From Lepidodermella squamata (taxonomy: Eukaryota; Gastrotricha): 64,000 nt of DNA. Below, in pieces: positions 23,580 through 35,436 of this stretch (the first letter of the stretch is position 1; every line of letters begins with the position of its first letter). The translations under genes and the position numbers were made by a program. The DNA is taken from positions 1,240,001 through 1,304,000 of the forward strand of contig JBLDXI010000004.1 of NCBI GenBank assembly GCA_047495785.1. Direction: 5' to 3'. The notes below the pieces were generated by a model, which saw only the letters and a list, made by a program, of their open reading frames with translations, did no database searches and was not told the DNA's origin.

Positions 23580-23812
23580 TCACGGTCCCTATAGGCGAGA
23601 AGCCATGCCAGGGTCGCAACACCCCAGCTCCGGGACTTCAACCCGAGGAAGGCTGAAACAATCACAGGGCGGGGAACCTTTGTTTTCTTCGACTGGGATG
23701 CTAGAATACCTCAGCTCCCGAATCCTACTTCGCCCACTGAGCCACATAACCGCTGTTTTGACTTGACAACTGGAAAAATCAACGGCCGCCGACCACAAAG
23801 CTCTGGCTGCCG
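23580..23812 (+). pseudogene. Relic of exon E7 interrupted by an insertion
   Basis: After a TTTTTCAG acceptor the sequence follows E7 (TCACGGTCCCTATAGGCGAG) up to 23604. It is interrupted by 136 bp, then resumes at 23744 with the Cys motif coding for about 20 more residues. It lies on the opposite strand to L3 and L4, so it marks a lost plus-strand member. Confidence 0.75.
23605..23740 (-). mobile_element. Possible tRNA-derived SINE inside E7 relic
   Basis: The 136-bp insert is bounded by GCC on both sides (23602-23604, 23741-23743). On the minus strand it begins GGCTCAGTGGGCGAAG, which resembles a tRNA D-arm or RNA polymerase III A box (TGGCNNAGTGG). A clear B box was not found, so the SINE reading is tentative. 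Confidence 0.35.
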
Positions 23813-24268
23813 TTTTTTCAGCAGAGCGTTCACAAACTAATATGACTGCTATTCCTATAGAACGCTATTTGTACTTTGCACCAGACTTGTTTATCATTTT
23901 TAAGAATAGCCGGCATCTTAGTTAGTGAACGCACTGCTAAAACAGGTTGGCTAATTATGTTAGATTACTGTTTACTGTTATTAGAGTTGCAAGATCTGAT
24001 CTGACAAATGTCGCTCTTTCTTACACTGCTCTTTGCACATCAACGTTCCTATGTTGTTTAATCTGGAATACCTGGAATCTCCGAATCTGGAAACCGGAAA
24101 CCCGTCCATTCAATGAGGTTACCATTGCAAAAAAACGTTCATAATATGACGAATTTTATTTATACCTTCAACTTATGGATCAAAATATCTCATCTATGCA
24201 TTTCACCGCACGTGCTCTTCCACTTCTCTTACATCTCATGAATAATTTTGAAAAGCGAGGAAATGTCA

Positions 24269-26592
24269 CTAAAATAACTCGCATAAAGCGTATAGAAATG
24301 CGGCACCACAATTTGCTATTACATAGCGAGAGCTGCCAGACATTGGCGTTATAAAGACGCAGCCATCAATTACTTGGCCTGTCCATTGATTAACGACAAA
24401 TGCGAAATTGGAGCCATCATCCCACTTGAATACGCCATTCACTCGAGTCAAGGCGATCCAGGCCGGCGCATCAAGCTGAGGCGAATTTGATACTATCTGC
24501 GCTGCCGCCAGTTCCGTATCTGACCTGATCGTGGCCAAGCTCCCACCCTGATTGGCGCATGCCGCTGCTGCGGTACTTTTAGAGGCCGGTTGAGTGAAAT
24601 GCACCGAGAAGTAAGTCTTGACCACAGACGTACAGCTCGTCTTGTCTGGATAGGTGGCATTAGCTGGAATTCGAAGCTGGCTAGCCGCATCGCAGCCAGT
24701 TGCACTCGCTACACATCGAACTGTGCCGTCGCTGTTGTCAACGCAACGGAAATAGGCCGACTGCAAACAAAAACAGCATGATAAAAATAAAACCGAAATT
24801 ACGTGTCACGAATCAAATTAACAATAGAGAATAGAGCAAACCCTCTTTTTCTTGAGACGCGATTTCGATGTTCCAGTGCTTAAAACCCTCTTTGACCGGC
24901 AATAACACCGGTGTTACAGCTTACAAAAAAAATTGCAGCTAGATGAATTCAAGGCAAAGATTGATGCTGTTTCACGGACATGAGATGCTTATCAGCAACA
25001 AAAAAACAAAACAGGAAACAAAACAAATTTGCCTGCAAAAGTTTCGAGGAGAAAATCTTGTTTCTTGTTTTTCAAAATGTTGCCACGGGAAGGTTCAATT
25101 CGGGAAATTTGATCAAAATGACTCATTTACTAGATCCGTGATTTGATGGCAAAAAAGTCTGGATTGTTGAGAACATGATCTTCAAAGTTGCAAAGAATTT
25201 GAAACTCAAAATGTAGCGGCACATACCATAGTTTTAAAGGTTTGAATGTCAACTCACCACTGGGGTTATGTCCGTGATACATTTTCCGTGGTTCAACTGG
25301 AAGTTGCCCAAGTCTGAGAACAGCTTAGCCTGTTGAAGAAAAACAGTTGATATCGGAAAATCAGAGCTTTTGGCTGAGCGTTACCTGAGTTTGATCTTGG
25401 GGACAAATGGCGTAGCACGATGTTCGATTAGATGAATCCTTGCACGAAACAGCATTCTGTTGAAAAGAGATTAACTGCATCAATTGCTAAAGCAGAAAGG
25501 AAAACTTACTCCGAGCAAGCAAGCTGCACGGTTGATGTAGAACTTGGTCGAGTATTGCTGAGTTTCGTTGCTAGCGAAGCAGCCAGAGCTTTGCGGTCGG
25601 CAGTCGTCGAACTTTTTGGTCGTAGCATCAAAGCACCGAATGTGTGGCTTTTCGCTGACTGGAACTGCGACTGAGATGAGAAACGGAAAATTCAGTAGTA
25701 CTCAATTTTTCAGGGAGAAAATTATTCAAAATTTGGTTGTTAGTTATTGATAAAAATTGAGGCCAGTAAATCACGAACCTGACCCATTGGTACATGACGA
25801 AAGGGTTGAATACAGAGTCGATCCAGTGGCCTAGAAAAAACACGAATCAGCGTCAAACAGGAACACATCAAACGTTCCAAATCACTTACCCAGTTGTTTG
25901 GGCAGGAGTATGGGTCCGGAACACAGGTCATGATGACGTTGCTCGAGGTGCAGCGCCTGAATTTCGAAGTCTGGAATGATAGAAACATGAAACATAATAA
26001 TTAATATGGTCAAGTTTCCTGAATTCTCACCTCGAATGCAGCTTTCTGTTTCTCGCATTCGTTGAGGTTGAACTTCAAACTCAACGTCGGCCTCTGATCG
26101 TCGAACCAGAACGTCTGAGGCATAAATTATAACAATATACTCAATTTTAAAGAATTGGTTGACGGGGCTTACATTCATATCACCAGGATTGTTGCAACCA
26201 ACGTTACCCGGTACGCAAAACGGGGTAAGGGCGGCGTATTTGTAGCACATTCGGGCATTCTATAGAGTAAAAACAGAGCAAAATTAAAAATAGATTAAGG
26301 AGAAAAGTAAACAGACCCCGGTGTTGCAACTGCCGGTTGTTCGTAAGCTTGAGCCGATCTATCGATAAAGAAATATTTTTATTAATCAGCTCGTCGAAGA
26401 AATTTTATTGAGAAGAAGAACCTGATAATCGGCGAGAGGATCACAGCCATCGGCGGCTGGGACACAGTTGGTGAATCGGTTGCTGAACTGCGAGAAGCAA
26501 CGAACCCAGTTCAACGGCTGCGCGCCCAATGCCACGTCGCTTGACGCCAGAATTACGACGGCTAGTAACAGAGCACAGTGATTCAAAGCCAT
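24269..26592 (-). CDS. L4: secreted five-unit cysteine-rich C-type lectin, type B CTLD
   Basis: Exons: E1 26422-26592, E2 26317-26358, E3 26173-26259, E4 26031-26114, E5 25890-25970, E6 25779-25830, E7 25510-25670, E8 25385-25456, E9 25258-25329, E10 24269-24760. The protein is about 437 aa. A signal peptide ends near residue 23. Units 1-4 follow the family exactly. E10 differs: its unit reads YFRCVDNSDGTVRC...TGC and its CTLD carries AWIALTRVNG, FKWDDGSNFAF and NQW, with a terminal LYALCELF. This type B class lacks EPN and WND calcium-site triplets. All introns are GT-AG. PolyA signal TTTATT at 24155-24160. It is the first type B gene from the left and faces the opposite way to L5. Confidence 0.9.
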
Positions 26593-26650
26593 AGCTCATC
26601 GGATAAACGTTAGCAGAGAATGAGGAAATAAATCACTTTAAAAATGTGTG

Positions 26651-26690
26651 ACAATTTTAAATGAATGAATTGGGAATGACGGCGCGTTTC
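26651..26690 (-). promoter_or_regulatory. Shared L-gene upstream motif (L4)
   Basis: Minus strand reads CGTCATTCCCAATTCATTC about 65-95 nt upstream of the L4 start codon, matching the L6 version almost exactly. Confidence 0.55.
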
Positions 26691-27208
26691 ATCGCGCGTG
26701 CTGTTTCTTTTTTGTGTGGCGCCAATCGTTGTTGTGTTTCGATTAACCAGGCTCATCCTCAAGTTGTTATTGTAGTCACGCATTAAAAAGTGCTGAAATG
26801 CTATTCTGAGCTGCCCTGGTTCACTGTTTTGGCGACGACCTACTTCTTCGTAGCTGGTCGCGTGTCATTAGGTTCACTGTCGAGTCCAATTCGGCGTTCT
26901 ACATACGGTGGTCAAGAAATAATATCTATTTTAATCTTAGAATGAACTTTAACCAGACAGCATCCGTTAACAATTTTCAAATTTTGTAAAAAAATGGACG
27001 GTGAGTAGCTCGAGTTTTTGAACTAGTTTAAAAACAAGTCTTTCTTCAATACTTCCGCGCCCATGTTCAGTCATTTTAGGGACAAAGTATATAAACACTC
27101 GAATCTGAAAAATTGAAGTTTATTATTATTGTTTTCGAAAAATAGGATGGTACACAATTCGAGGAAACAGAAGGGCACGCAGGCTACTAACACTGAACCG
27201 TAGCGCAA

Positions 27209-27790
27209 AATTTCAGATGCGGTTAACACGTTTTTTTTTTATTTTTTCAGCGCGTTGTCGAGTTTTATCAGTTACAAGCGAGGCTCTGGAGAGAGGCACT
27301 GGTTTAGGCTGGTTTAGTAAGTTCAGTACATAAAGCTAGTTTCAAGATAGAGGTCAGAGCACAGATGTTATGATGAATCAGCATCGAGTGGTTGGAAAAG
27401 TAAACAAATCAGGTGAATTTCGATGGCTCATTATTCTTTTAAACGATTGGTCACAATCCAGTCCAATCCGATTGGTCACACCAGTAATAGCCGGCAGTTT
27501 CAAATTGCCCTTGAAAATATGAACATATTTATTAGTTTTTCGAAATTTTAATGGTTTATGAAATGGGGAAAATCGCAAAAATGATATAAAATTGATGAAT
27601 GAATAAAACATGACAAGTGCCAATAAGACAGCGAAATTGAATCGAAATTTAATGATTGCGCGAACCAACCCGATAGATTTCCCCTAGCGGCCTAAACCAG
27701 TGCCTCTCTCCAGAGCCTCGCTTGTGACTGATAAAACTCGACTACGCGCTGAAGAATTAAAATAAAACAGTTTAAGCGCATCTGAAATGT
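27209..27790. mobile_element. Foldback element with about 100-bp arms
   Basis: Arm 27209-27307 is the inverted copy of 27691-27790, with nearly perfect identity over AGGCTCTGGAGAGAGGCACT and neighbouring bases. A 383-bp spacer separates them. The spacer's open frame (27378-27668, minus) has a hydrophobic N-terminus but no recognised motif. Confidence 0.7.
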
Positions 27791-28344
27791 TATGCTCTGA
27801 ACCAGAGTGTAAAGATCCGCCGGCTGGCATCGCGCCATCGAACTAACTAGCTTGTGACTTGTGATAATCATGTGATATAATAAATTAGACATGTTCGCTC
27901 TAGTTACTTATTTCTCTATGATATTTAAGGCCATGAACGGCAGATCATCAATGTTTGATTCATTCTCAATAAAGCAGTATAGAATAGTGCCTGGCCTAGT
28001 CTTGATGATTCCCAGCAAATCATAGAGAACGTTCTCTATGCAGCAAATTATTCTGAATATTCATGAGCAAAAACGTGAAGACGTGCTCTTTTTGTCAGCC
28101 GGCGTGCTCTTCGAGTTCGGCGTCCTATCTACGTCACACACAGAGAAAATTACCCGCCCAGACGACACATTTATTGAGCCGATAGTTTTATTTCAAAAAT
28201 GAAAACTACTTTGATCGGAAACAATAACGCGTAGGTGAAATTTTACAATGCTCTTTATTACTTACATACGATGCAACGTTTCGACGCAGAATCTTAGCGT
28301 CACCATCATGCATCTAGGAACTAACAATGGAAATGTTCCCATAT

Positions 28345-28640
28345 CGACAGGTAGGCTCCATCTTCCGTACAACCGACGTCTGCAATGCCGGGGTCTATTC
28401 CGTGAAATTAATGTTGATTTTGGTCTATTTCATCAATAGTTTGCCAGGATGTGTTACAAACGCGCGGCTCTTACCCCGTTTTGCGTACCGGGAAACGTTG
28501 CTTGAAACAATCCCGGTGACATGAATGCAAGCCTCGTTTCGTTAACCAATAAATTGCAATCCCGCATCGAACTAAAAGTGAACCGATTCACCAACTGCGT
28601 ACCAGCTGCCGTTGGCTGTAATACACTCACCGAATACCAG
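28345..28640 (+). pseudogene. Scrambled L-family relic (E2, E3, then E1 fragment)
   Basis: An E2-like exon (28347-28388, SIFRTTDVCNAG) is followed by E3 near 28450-28530 with a premature TGA and a lost GT donor. About 40 codons of E1 (NRFTNCVPAAVGCNTLTEYQ) lie downstream at 28580-28640. The order E2-E3-E1 is not that of any intact gene, so the locus was rearranged after inactivation. Confidence 0.75.
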
Positions 28641-29468
28641 GTTTACCACGATTTAAGTTGGCGACGATTAGGCCAGACACTGAGTTCGTTGCTGCTTCAA
28701 CGAGTAAATACAACAGCGGTTCGCAACTGTTGTTTTCCTTGCAACCGTGCACTTAAGCGCATTTCGAAAAATCGGATTCATGAACGCATGGCCATTTCAC
28801 CACTTTGATAGGCATTATATAAGCTGCAGGCTGGACACATTTGCTCGGGCATTTATTGGCGACGATATGAAACTTGAGCATTTGTTGTGTCATGTTAGCG
28901 TGATAATACTCTTTACGAGCTAAAAATAGCTACATAAAAGCTAAATTGCATGCAAAATGCTGTTTCTAGAAGGGTATCATCACGCGAACATGACAATTTC
29001 GCAAAATTGCAAAAAGTCTGATTTGCTCAAGTTTTATATCATTAGATACAGCAAAAATCAAACAAGATCATATAATTTGTTCGGAATTTTTCGGCGTGAA
29101 ATAAAAAGTTTTACCGGCCTAAAAGACTCTTAAAATGGCAATTTCTCGGGAAAGTGGCCAACTAAGGGACAATTTAAAAAAGGTTGGAAAAAAACCGTAT
29201 TGTAAGACGGGACTCATTCGATAGAGTAGCGCTCGGCGCTCCTAGTTTTCCGGAATATTTTACTGAAATTTGTGGGAAATGAAAGATTTTCTCTGGAAAT
29301 TTTAGAAAATAATAAAAAATCAGAAAACTTCAAATGGGCGGATAGGGCGATGAGTGAATAAAAATGAAAGCCACGTGAAAGCCAAAATGAAAGATCGTTA
29401 CCTTCCGATATTTTTTGAGTTTTTTATGCTGAAAAAGGGTGAATTGTTTCCTGGTGTGCTGTGCAGCC
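28641..29468. other. No gene recognised
   Basis: AT-rich sequence with short frames only. No repeats or motifs strong enough to report. Confidence 0.4.
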
Positions 29469-29880
29469 TATGGTGGAGAAAAAAATGACCAGAGTGAGCA
29501 CTCAAGCTAAAATTTTGATCTGCATTATTATAGAAGTGCCTTCTCAAAACGGATATTCCCGTGTTTCACCAAATTTTGCATGCCTATAGAACGCGAGCTG
29601 CTCTTTCACGTGGTATAAGATTTGAGGTGGGCAATTGCCGCTCAGTCTTGATCTCATCAAAATAAGTAAAACCATAGTGAAAACAAGGTTTCTGTATCGT
29701 AACAACGGTTGGGTTGCCCACCTCAAATCTTATACCACGTGAAAGAGCAGCTCGCGTTCTATAGGCATGCAAAATTTGGTGAAACACGGGAATATCCGTT
29801 TTGAGAAAGTCAACTTTGAATTAAAATGAAGATTTAGAAATTTTAGCTTGAGTGCTTACTGGTCATTTTTTCACTATGGA
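29469..29880. mobile_element. Foldback/MITE with about 165-bp inverted arms
   Basis: Arms 29469-29634 and 29714-29880 are inverted copies. The inner 95 bp is almost perfect (for example TTTCACGTGGTATAAGATTT on the left and its complement on the right), while the outer part is degenerate. The spacer is about 80 bp. No coding sequence. Confidence 0.8.
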
Positions 29881-31300
29881 TGTAGGATCGATTAAAACCA
29901 TGAATTTTTGATATTATTTCATTTTCATTAATAGTTTGTGCCCATTTGCGTCCATTTTTTCTTTATTATTTTCTTAAGGGGGCTGTGGTCGAAAAAAAAT
30001 AACAGTATCATAAATTTATAGTGAGATTTATATTTTTTATATAGCACATAAACCTAATGATTTATCGACGCTTTTATATCATCGCCTGTCTTAATCGACA
30101 ACATACAGACAATCGCGTTTCTTTTAAAACATATCCCCAATAATGTCAGACATGCGCATTATAATGCAATAGTACCTGACATTCGCGCTAACTTGTAGGT
30201 GCTACCTAAATTGCTGCCACTTGTAGCCTTCGTTTTGCGTATTTTAATTTTCTATACCATTCATCTCGTTCATAGTTTTCGTTTCATTACCTTCTTTCGA
30301 GCAAGGCGCAAAAGTATAGCATTGAGCACGCAGGTGTAAAACTGCCTATCAAGTCTGCGTAACTCATAATTACCCGTGGATTTTTAACAGGTCCGATTCG
30401 TTATTTTCAAAAAAAACTACTTTCTCATTTTTATCTGGGGATGATAATTGTTTTGCGAACACTACCAAGATTTGACGAAATTTTGTATTTGCGGAAGGAA
30501 ATTTCACTGAAGAGGAGAGCAAAGATGAGGACGCAAAATCGCTTTTGCGACGCCGGGGCTATGCGCCAGTTTTTATGCGAAACTTCGAAATTTCATTGAT
30601 AAAAAGCGTGGGTGAATTTTTTTTTAATTTTTTCGATGAAAAAATGAAAATCAATATTTTATCTACTGCGCCGCTTGTTTCTATTATTTCAATTCTTTCA
30701 GTTCCGACAGTTCTGACAGTTCTGACAGTTCTAATAATTCCATCAATTTGTATTTTTTCACTCAATTGCTTCAAACATCGCGTGTTTTCATGCCTTTTTG
30801 ATAGTTTTCCAGATTTTTATCAAGGGCGTTAATTATTCTCATTCTCCTGGAAAGTTTTCCATCAATTCATAAAACTAACAAATGATTGGGCTACGGAAGA
30901 TGTGGCAAAAGGAAGAGGCGGGATGATAAAAGACTGGCTAGCCAGGCTGATTTGAAAAAGATGAATAAAATCAAAATCTGATTGCAATCCACTATTCTTA
31001 AATCCTCAGCTGAAGCTCCTAAAAGAGTCGAATCATACTCCAGAACACTACACACTCACGTGCAACAGGTACTGAAGAAGATAGCAAATGGGGAAATGTT
31101 TTGCAATGCCACATATAATTCAGGCAGCTCAAGTAATAAAATTTAGCACGATAATGAGTGATATACTACGATTTTTTTCTGTGTCGCACTATAAATTTGC
31201 TATAGTGCTGCTATAACTCTTATTTACGTTCGATCACAGCCCTCTAAAAATCATAATAAAATGGAAAATGCTCTAAAACTGTACTTAACCAGGAAAAGCA
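29881..31300. other. No gene recognised
   Basis: AT-rich non-coding DNA. A short tandem run of CAGTTCTGA occurs at about 30707-30735. Nothing else could be supported. Confidence 0.4.
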
Positions 31301-31399
31301 CAGACTTGAACTCTTCCAGACGCGTCGAAGGAGAAACAGACACGTGACACGTTCCATCGCACCACATGGAGTTTCGCCATAAAAAATATCAAAAACAAC

Positions 31400-31436
31400 A
31401 ACGCACCGTCATTCACGATTGATTCGATACAATTTT
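31400..31436 (+). promoter_or_regulatory. Shared L-gene upstream motif (L5)
   Basis: Plus strand reads CGTCATTCACGATTGATTCG then ATACAATTT, 60-95 nt before the position of the family ATG. It retains the L3 version of the motif although the gene is broken. Confidence 0.55.
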
Positions 31437-33341
31437 TACAAAATTCATATCGTGCATTTTTAATTTATTTTTTTTCAAGGCTCATTCGATCAGATGGTTT
31501 CACTGTGCTCTGCTGCTAACCCTATTGCTGGCGTCAAGTGACCCGGCTTCGGGTAAAGAGTTGAACTGGGTCCGCTGTTTTTCGCAGTTTAGCAACCGAT
31601 TCACCAACTGTGTACCAGCTGCCGATGGCTGTAATCCACTCACCGAATACCAGGTTTGCAAGGATTTACTTGCATGCAGTAACATGACGATTGTTGCATT
31701 TCTCACCAACTAGTGGGGCGGCATTTTTCGAACGACTGGCGTCTGCAACACTGGGGTTAGTTTTACTCTTCAGTTTATTTTCGTTAATTAATGCCATGTT
31801 TTGTCTATAGAATGCCCGAATGTGCTACAAATACGAGGCTCTTAGCCCGTTTTGTGTACCTGGTAACATTGGCTGTAACAACCCGGGTGATATGAATGTG
31901 AGCCTCGATTCATTCACCAATCAAACATCAAATTTTGCTGCTTTATTGTTATTACGTTGTTTATTGTTTAAATTTTTGCCGTAGACGTTCTGGTTCAACG
32001 ATCAGAATGCGACGTTGAGCTTGAAATTTAACCTCAACGAATGCGAGAAAAAGACAGCTACATTCGAGGTAAGATTTCAGAAAACCTGGTCATTACGCAT
32101 TGTTCTTTTATTGTATCATTCCAGACTTTGAAATTCCGACGCTGTACGTCGAACAACGTAATCAGGACGTGTGTTCCAGATCCTTATTCCTGCCCCAACA
32201 ACTGGGTGCGACCTTTCCGCAATCATGGGCGTCTTATTTTTGATTATCGGTTTCGTTTCGTCTACAGGTTACTGGATCACTTTTGTATCTCGATCTCGCG
32301 TCTTGCATCAGTGGAACAGGTTTGTGAAATTGATTTATTTTATCGGAGTCATGTGACATGAGAAGTAAATCACGTATTCATCAGAATAGATAAAAAAAAA
32401 TTGTTTTTACTGTGAGAGAGGAAACCATGGCTTATAGGGGGTTATTCGAGGGAGTTATTATTGGAGATAATATTATTCAAAGAAATTCGGTATTACAAAA
32501 GTTTGAAATATTAGCCAGTGAGATTTCCGGATTACCAAGAAGGCAGTGCACCGGAAAGGATCCTCTAGTTACGGCTATTGTGTGCTACTAGTTTTTCAAA
32601 TCAAAAGCGGAATTTCCAGTTATCTCTCCTAGACCTGTACTTCCTCATTCGTCATTACGCTAGGTTCCTTAAAGTACGATCGAATGAGTCAGCAATCTGG
32701 TTGCTTTGGCGCGTCGCTATCGATATGCATAGTTATTTTGAAAAGCACAGACATTTCTTTTTCGTCAAAAGTCGAGATTTAAAATTTAAGCAATATTTAA
32801 ATGATTTTTGACTGGAAATTAGGATGTCTCAAACAGTGACTTTCATTTATTTAATTTACCGCTTTAATCAGGGACCTTCTTGAATCGATCATAGTCAATT
32901 ATTGTCCCATTTCTCATGTTTCGTGTTCTATTTCAATTGTCTTTTTCCCTAAAATAACACGATTGTTTATCGCCAAGTAGTTCTGTCGGTTTATATTATT
33001 CGCTAAAAATCGGTTTTATTTCGGCGCCCTTAATAACCTCGGTACCGGGCTAACCGGGCTTAGAAAAAATATAAGCCTTCACAGGCTTACCAGTTCTAAA
33101 CACGTGATTTTTTACGCAAACCCGGATAACGGGAGCTTCGAAGCCCCTGCGTCCTGGTATGTCTCATGGATTAAGGCGCTTTGTTTTCGTCTTCTTCAGT
33201 CACGGTCCCTGTGAGCGAGAAGCCGCACATCCGCTGTTTCGACTCGACAACTGGCAAATTCAACGGCTGCCGGCCACAAAGCACTGGCTGCTTGGCTAAC
33301 AATGAGACTCAGCAATATTCGACTAATGTGTTCATCAACTA

Positions 33342-33680
33342 CATTGTGCTTGAGCTAAATAGTAGAATTTCTGGGCGCGCGCTGATTGGTCAATCGATCG
33401 TTGCTATGACTCCCGGATGAAACATGTTGGTTGTGCGATCCATGAAATTTTTTTCAACAAGTGTTTTTTGCCGCAGTAAATTGCTACGATTATTATGGGG
33501 TTTACGCTCGTGGTCAATGGAAACCGTGCAGAGGGTGTGGCAAGGTCATTTTTTGCATAAATAGAAAATAATATATTAGTGGATCGCACGACTAAATTGT
33601 TTCATCCCGGGGTCATAGCAACAATAAATTGACCAATCAGCGAGCGGGTCAAAGTGCTACTTACTACTTGAAACACAATG
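33342..33680. mobile_element. Mariner-type MITE (CATTGTG family), 339 bp
   Basis: Inserted in E7 of L5. The paralogous E7 in L7 gives the empty site AACTATCAAAG; here TA is duplicated on both sides (33340-33341, 33681-33682). The ends read CATTGTG...CACAATG, with long inverted arms centred on GCTGATTGGTCAAT. A second copy lies at 60081-60418. TA duplication and ends fit a Tc1/mariner-type MITE. Confidence 0.92.
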
Positions 33681-33907
33681 TATCAAAGCTGCCTACTCGG
33701 AGTAAGTCTTTTCTAATTTACTCGCATTTGATGCCTAAGCTTGTATATGAACAGAACGCGGTTTCATGCAAAGATTCGTCGAACCGAAGTTCATGCTACG
33801 CAGCCTGCCCTCGAGACCTAACGCAGGTGAAACTTGGCTATTGAAAGATCAAAGTTTCTATGAGTGATTCTAAAACAGGTTAAGCTCTCCTCGGACTCGC
33901 AATCTTT

Positions 33908-35436
33908 CCCTGAGCAGCAAGTGCACGTTTTTTGCGAAATACTGCCAAGTTCCAGTGGGAATTGCAAGAAACTGCCTGAAAACGCCGTTTACTGCCATTT
34001 TTCATCTTTTTTCAAAACTTACTGCAGTTTTTGGAAAAAACTGGAAGTTAAAAGCTGGAAACCGCAGTAACTTCGCGAATAATTGACGCAGTTTTTCATG
34101 AAACTTGGGAAATTCGGCATTTTGCGACCCGAAGTTAACTGCCAGGTAAAATATTTCTTCGCCGCCGTTAAAAACTTTCGATTTTTCTTTATTTTCACTG
34201 CGAAGTCAGAAATAGTGAACGAAAGTGAACGAAATTCGATGCCTCGGCCTCTAGTTTTTGCCGAAAATTCCCTGGCTCAAAAACTGCCTTCTACCTATCC
34301 GAATCAATCTGTTTTTATTTATCATGAAATTTCTCGTTTTTCTCGATTTTACCTAATTTTTCCTAATTATTTACCTGGATCCTAAAAATTACCGAATTTT
34401 TATTTTTTGCAGCCTGAACCATCTAAAATATAAGAATGACAGCAAAATTCGATAATTTGGATTTTGCTTAAAAGCCAAATTTTTAATGACTGAAAATTGT
34501 CGCTCTAAATAAAAGCTGAAATAGGGCAAAATCATTGTTATTGGGGCGCTCGATTGTTGTGCACACAGGCCTCGGGGTGTTGCGTAATCACGCCATGCTT
34601 CAAAAATGTGGCTTTTTAGTTCCTGCAAATCATCATATTTTTGTTTTCAATTCCAAAACATCCATCCCTATGTCCTATTTAGTGAGAATTTTTCGTCCGG
34701 CCTCAATTTCGCATTCTGAGCTTCATCGTTGCCTTGCTACCAGGTGTGTCGACCATGCAATTTGGACAAGTCAGATATTTATCGAATTTTCAAGGTAATT
34801 TTGAAATTAATTCCGTTTTCTTTAATTTACCCGCAACTTTTGAAGGTTTGTCCTGCGAATCAAATTTTCAGTCGAACCAGTCTTAACGGGCCGGTCAGCA
34901 ATTCGTAACGGTATCGATGAATAATTAACAAGGTATTTCAGTGTTCAATTAATTTCAATTATTAATTTCAATTATAATCTACAGGTTATCGGGCCTGCTC
35001 CAGTGGCGGTTTCTGCATCAGTCACAGCCGTTGTTCGAGCGTCTCGTGAAACATCATTCACTATTAACTTGACAATTTTTCAATTTTCTTTTATTGATCA
35101 GTTTTGATGAATAAAATGATACTTGCATCGACGGATTTGCGTGAAGGGTAAAACTGTCTTTTTTGAAACAGAGAGTGAAAGCCGCATTTTTAATAGTGAA
35201 TGCGAAATGGCCCTGAGTGAAAGTTCTAGTGAAATTAGCAACGAGCAAGTGACTGCGCAGTAGAAACCATCTCTCACCACAAAAACTCTCACCGCAGAAA
35301 ACCACCCAGAAAACTGTCCAGCTCGGCAAAAAACTAGACTTTTGACAGAATACTGCCAACAGAAAAACTCTCGCTAATTTGCATATTTAGTTTTTTTGAT
35401 CTAGGCAGTTAAAAGGCCCGAAATTGTCGCTCAGGG
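33908..35436. mobile_element. Non-autonomous TIR element in E9 of L5, 1529 bp
   Basis: The intact E9 of L7 and L8 defines the empty site. The element starts CCCTGAGC and ends GCTCAGGG (8-bp perfect inverted ends), with an apparent 2-bp TT duplication. Subterminal regions carry several AACTGCC/GGCAGTT motifs in both orientations, as in elements whose transposase binds subterminal repeats. No transposase frame is seen; the superfamily is not assigned. Confidence 0.8.

Noticed and set aside
29525-29820. Possible microRNA precursor from the near-perfect hairpin
   Set aside because: Arms of 95-165 bp and a long loop are far larger than a pre-miRNA; a foldback transposon explains it better.
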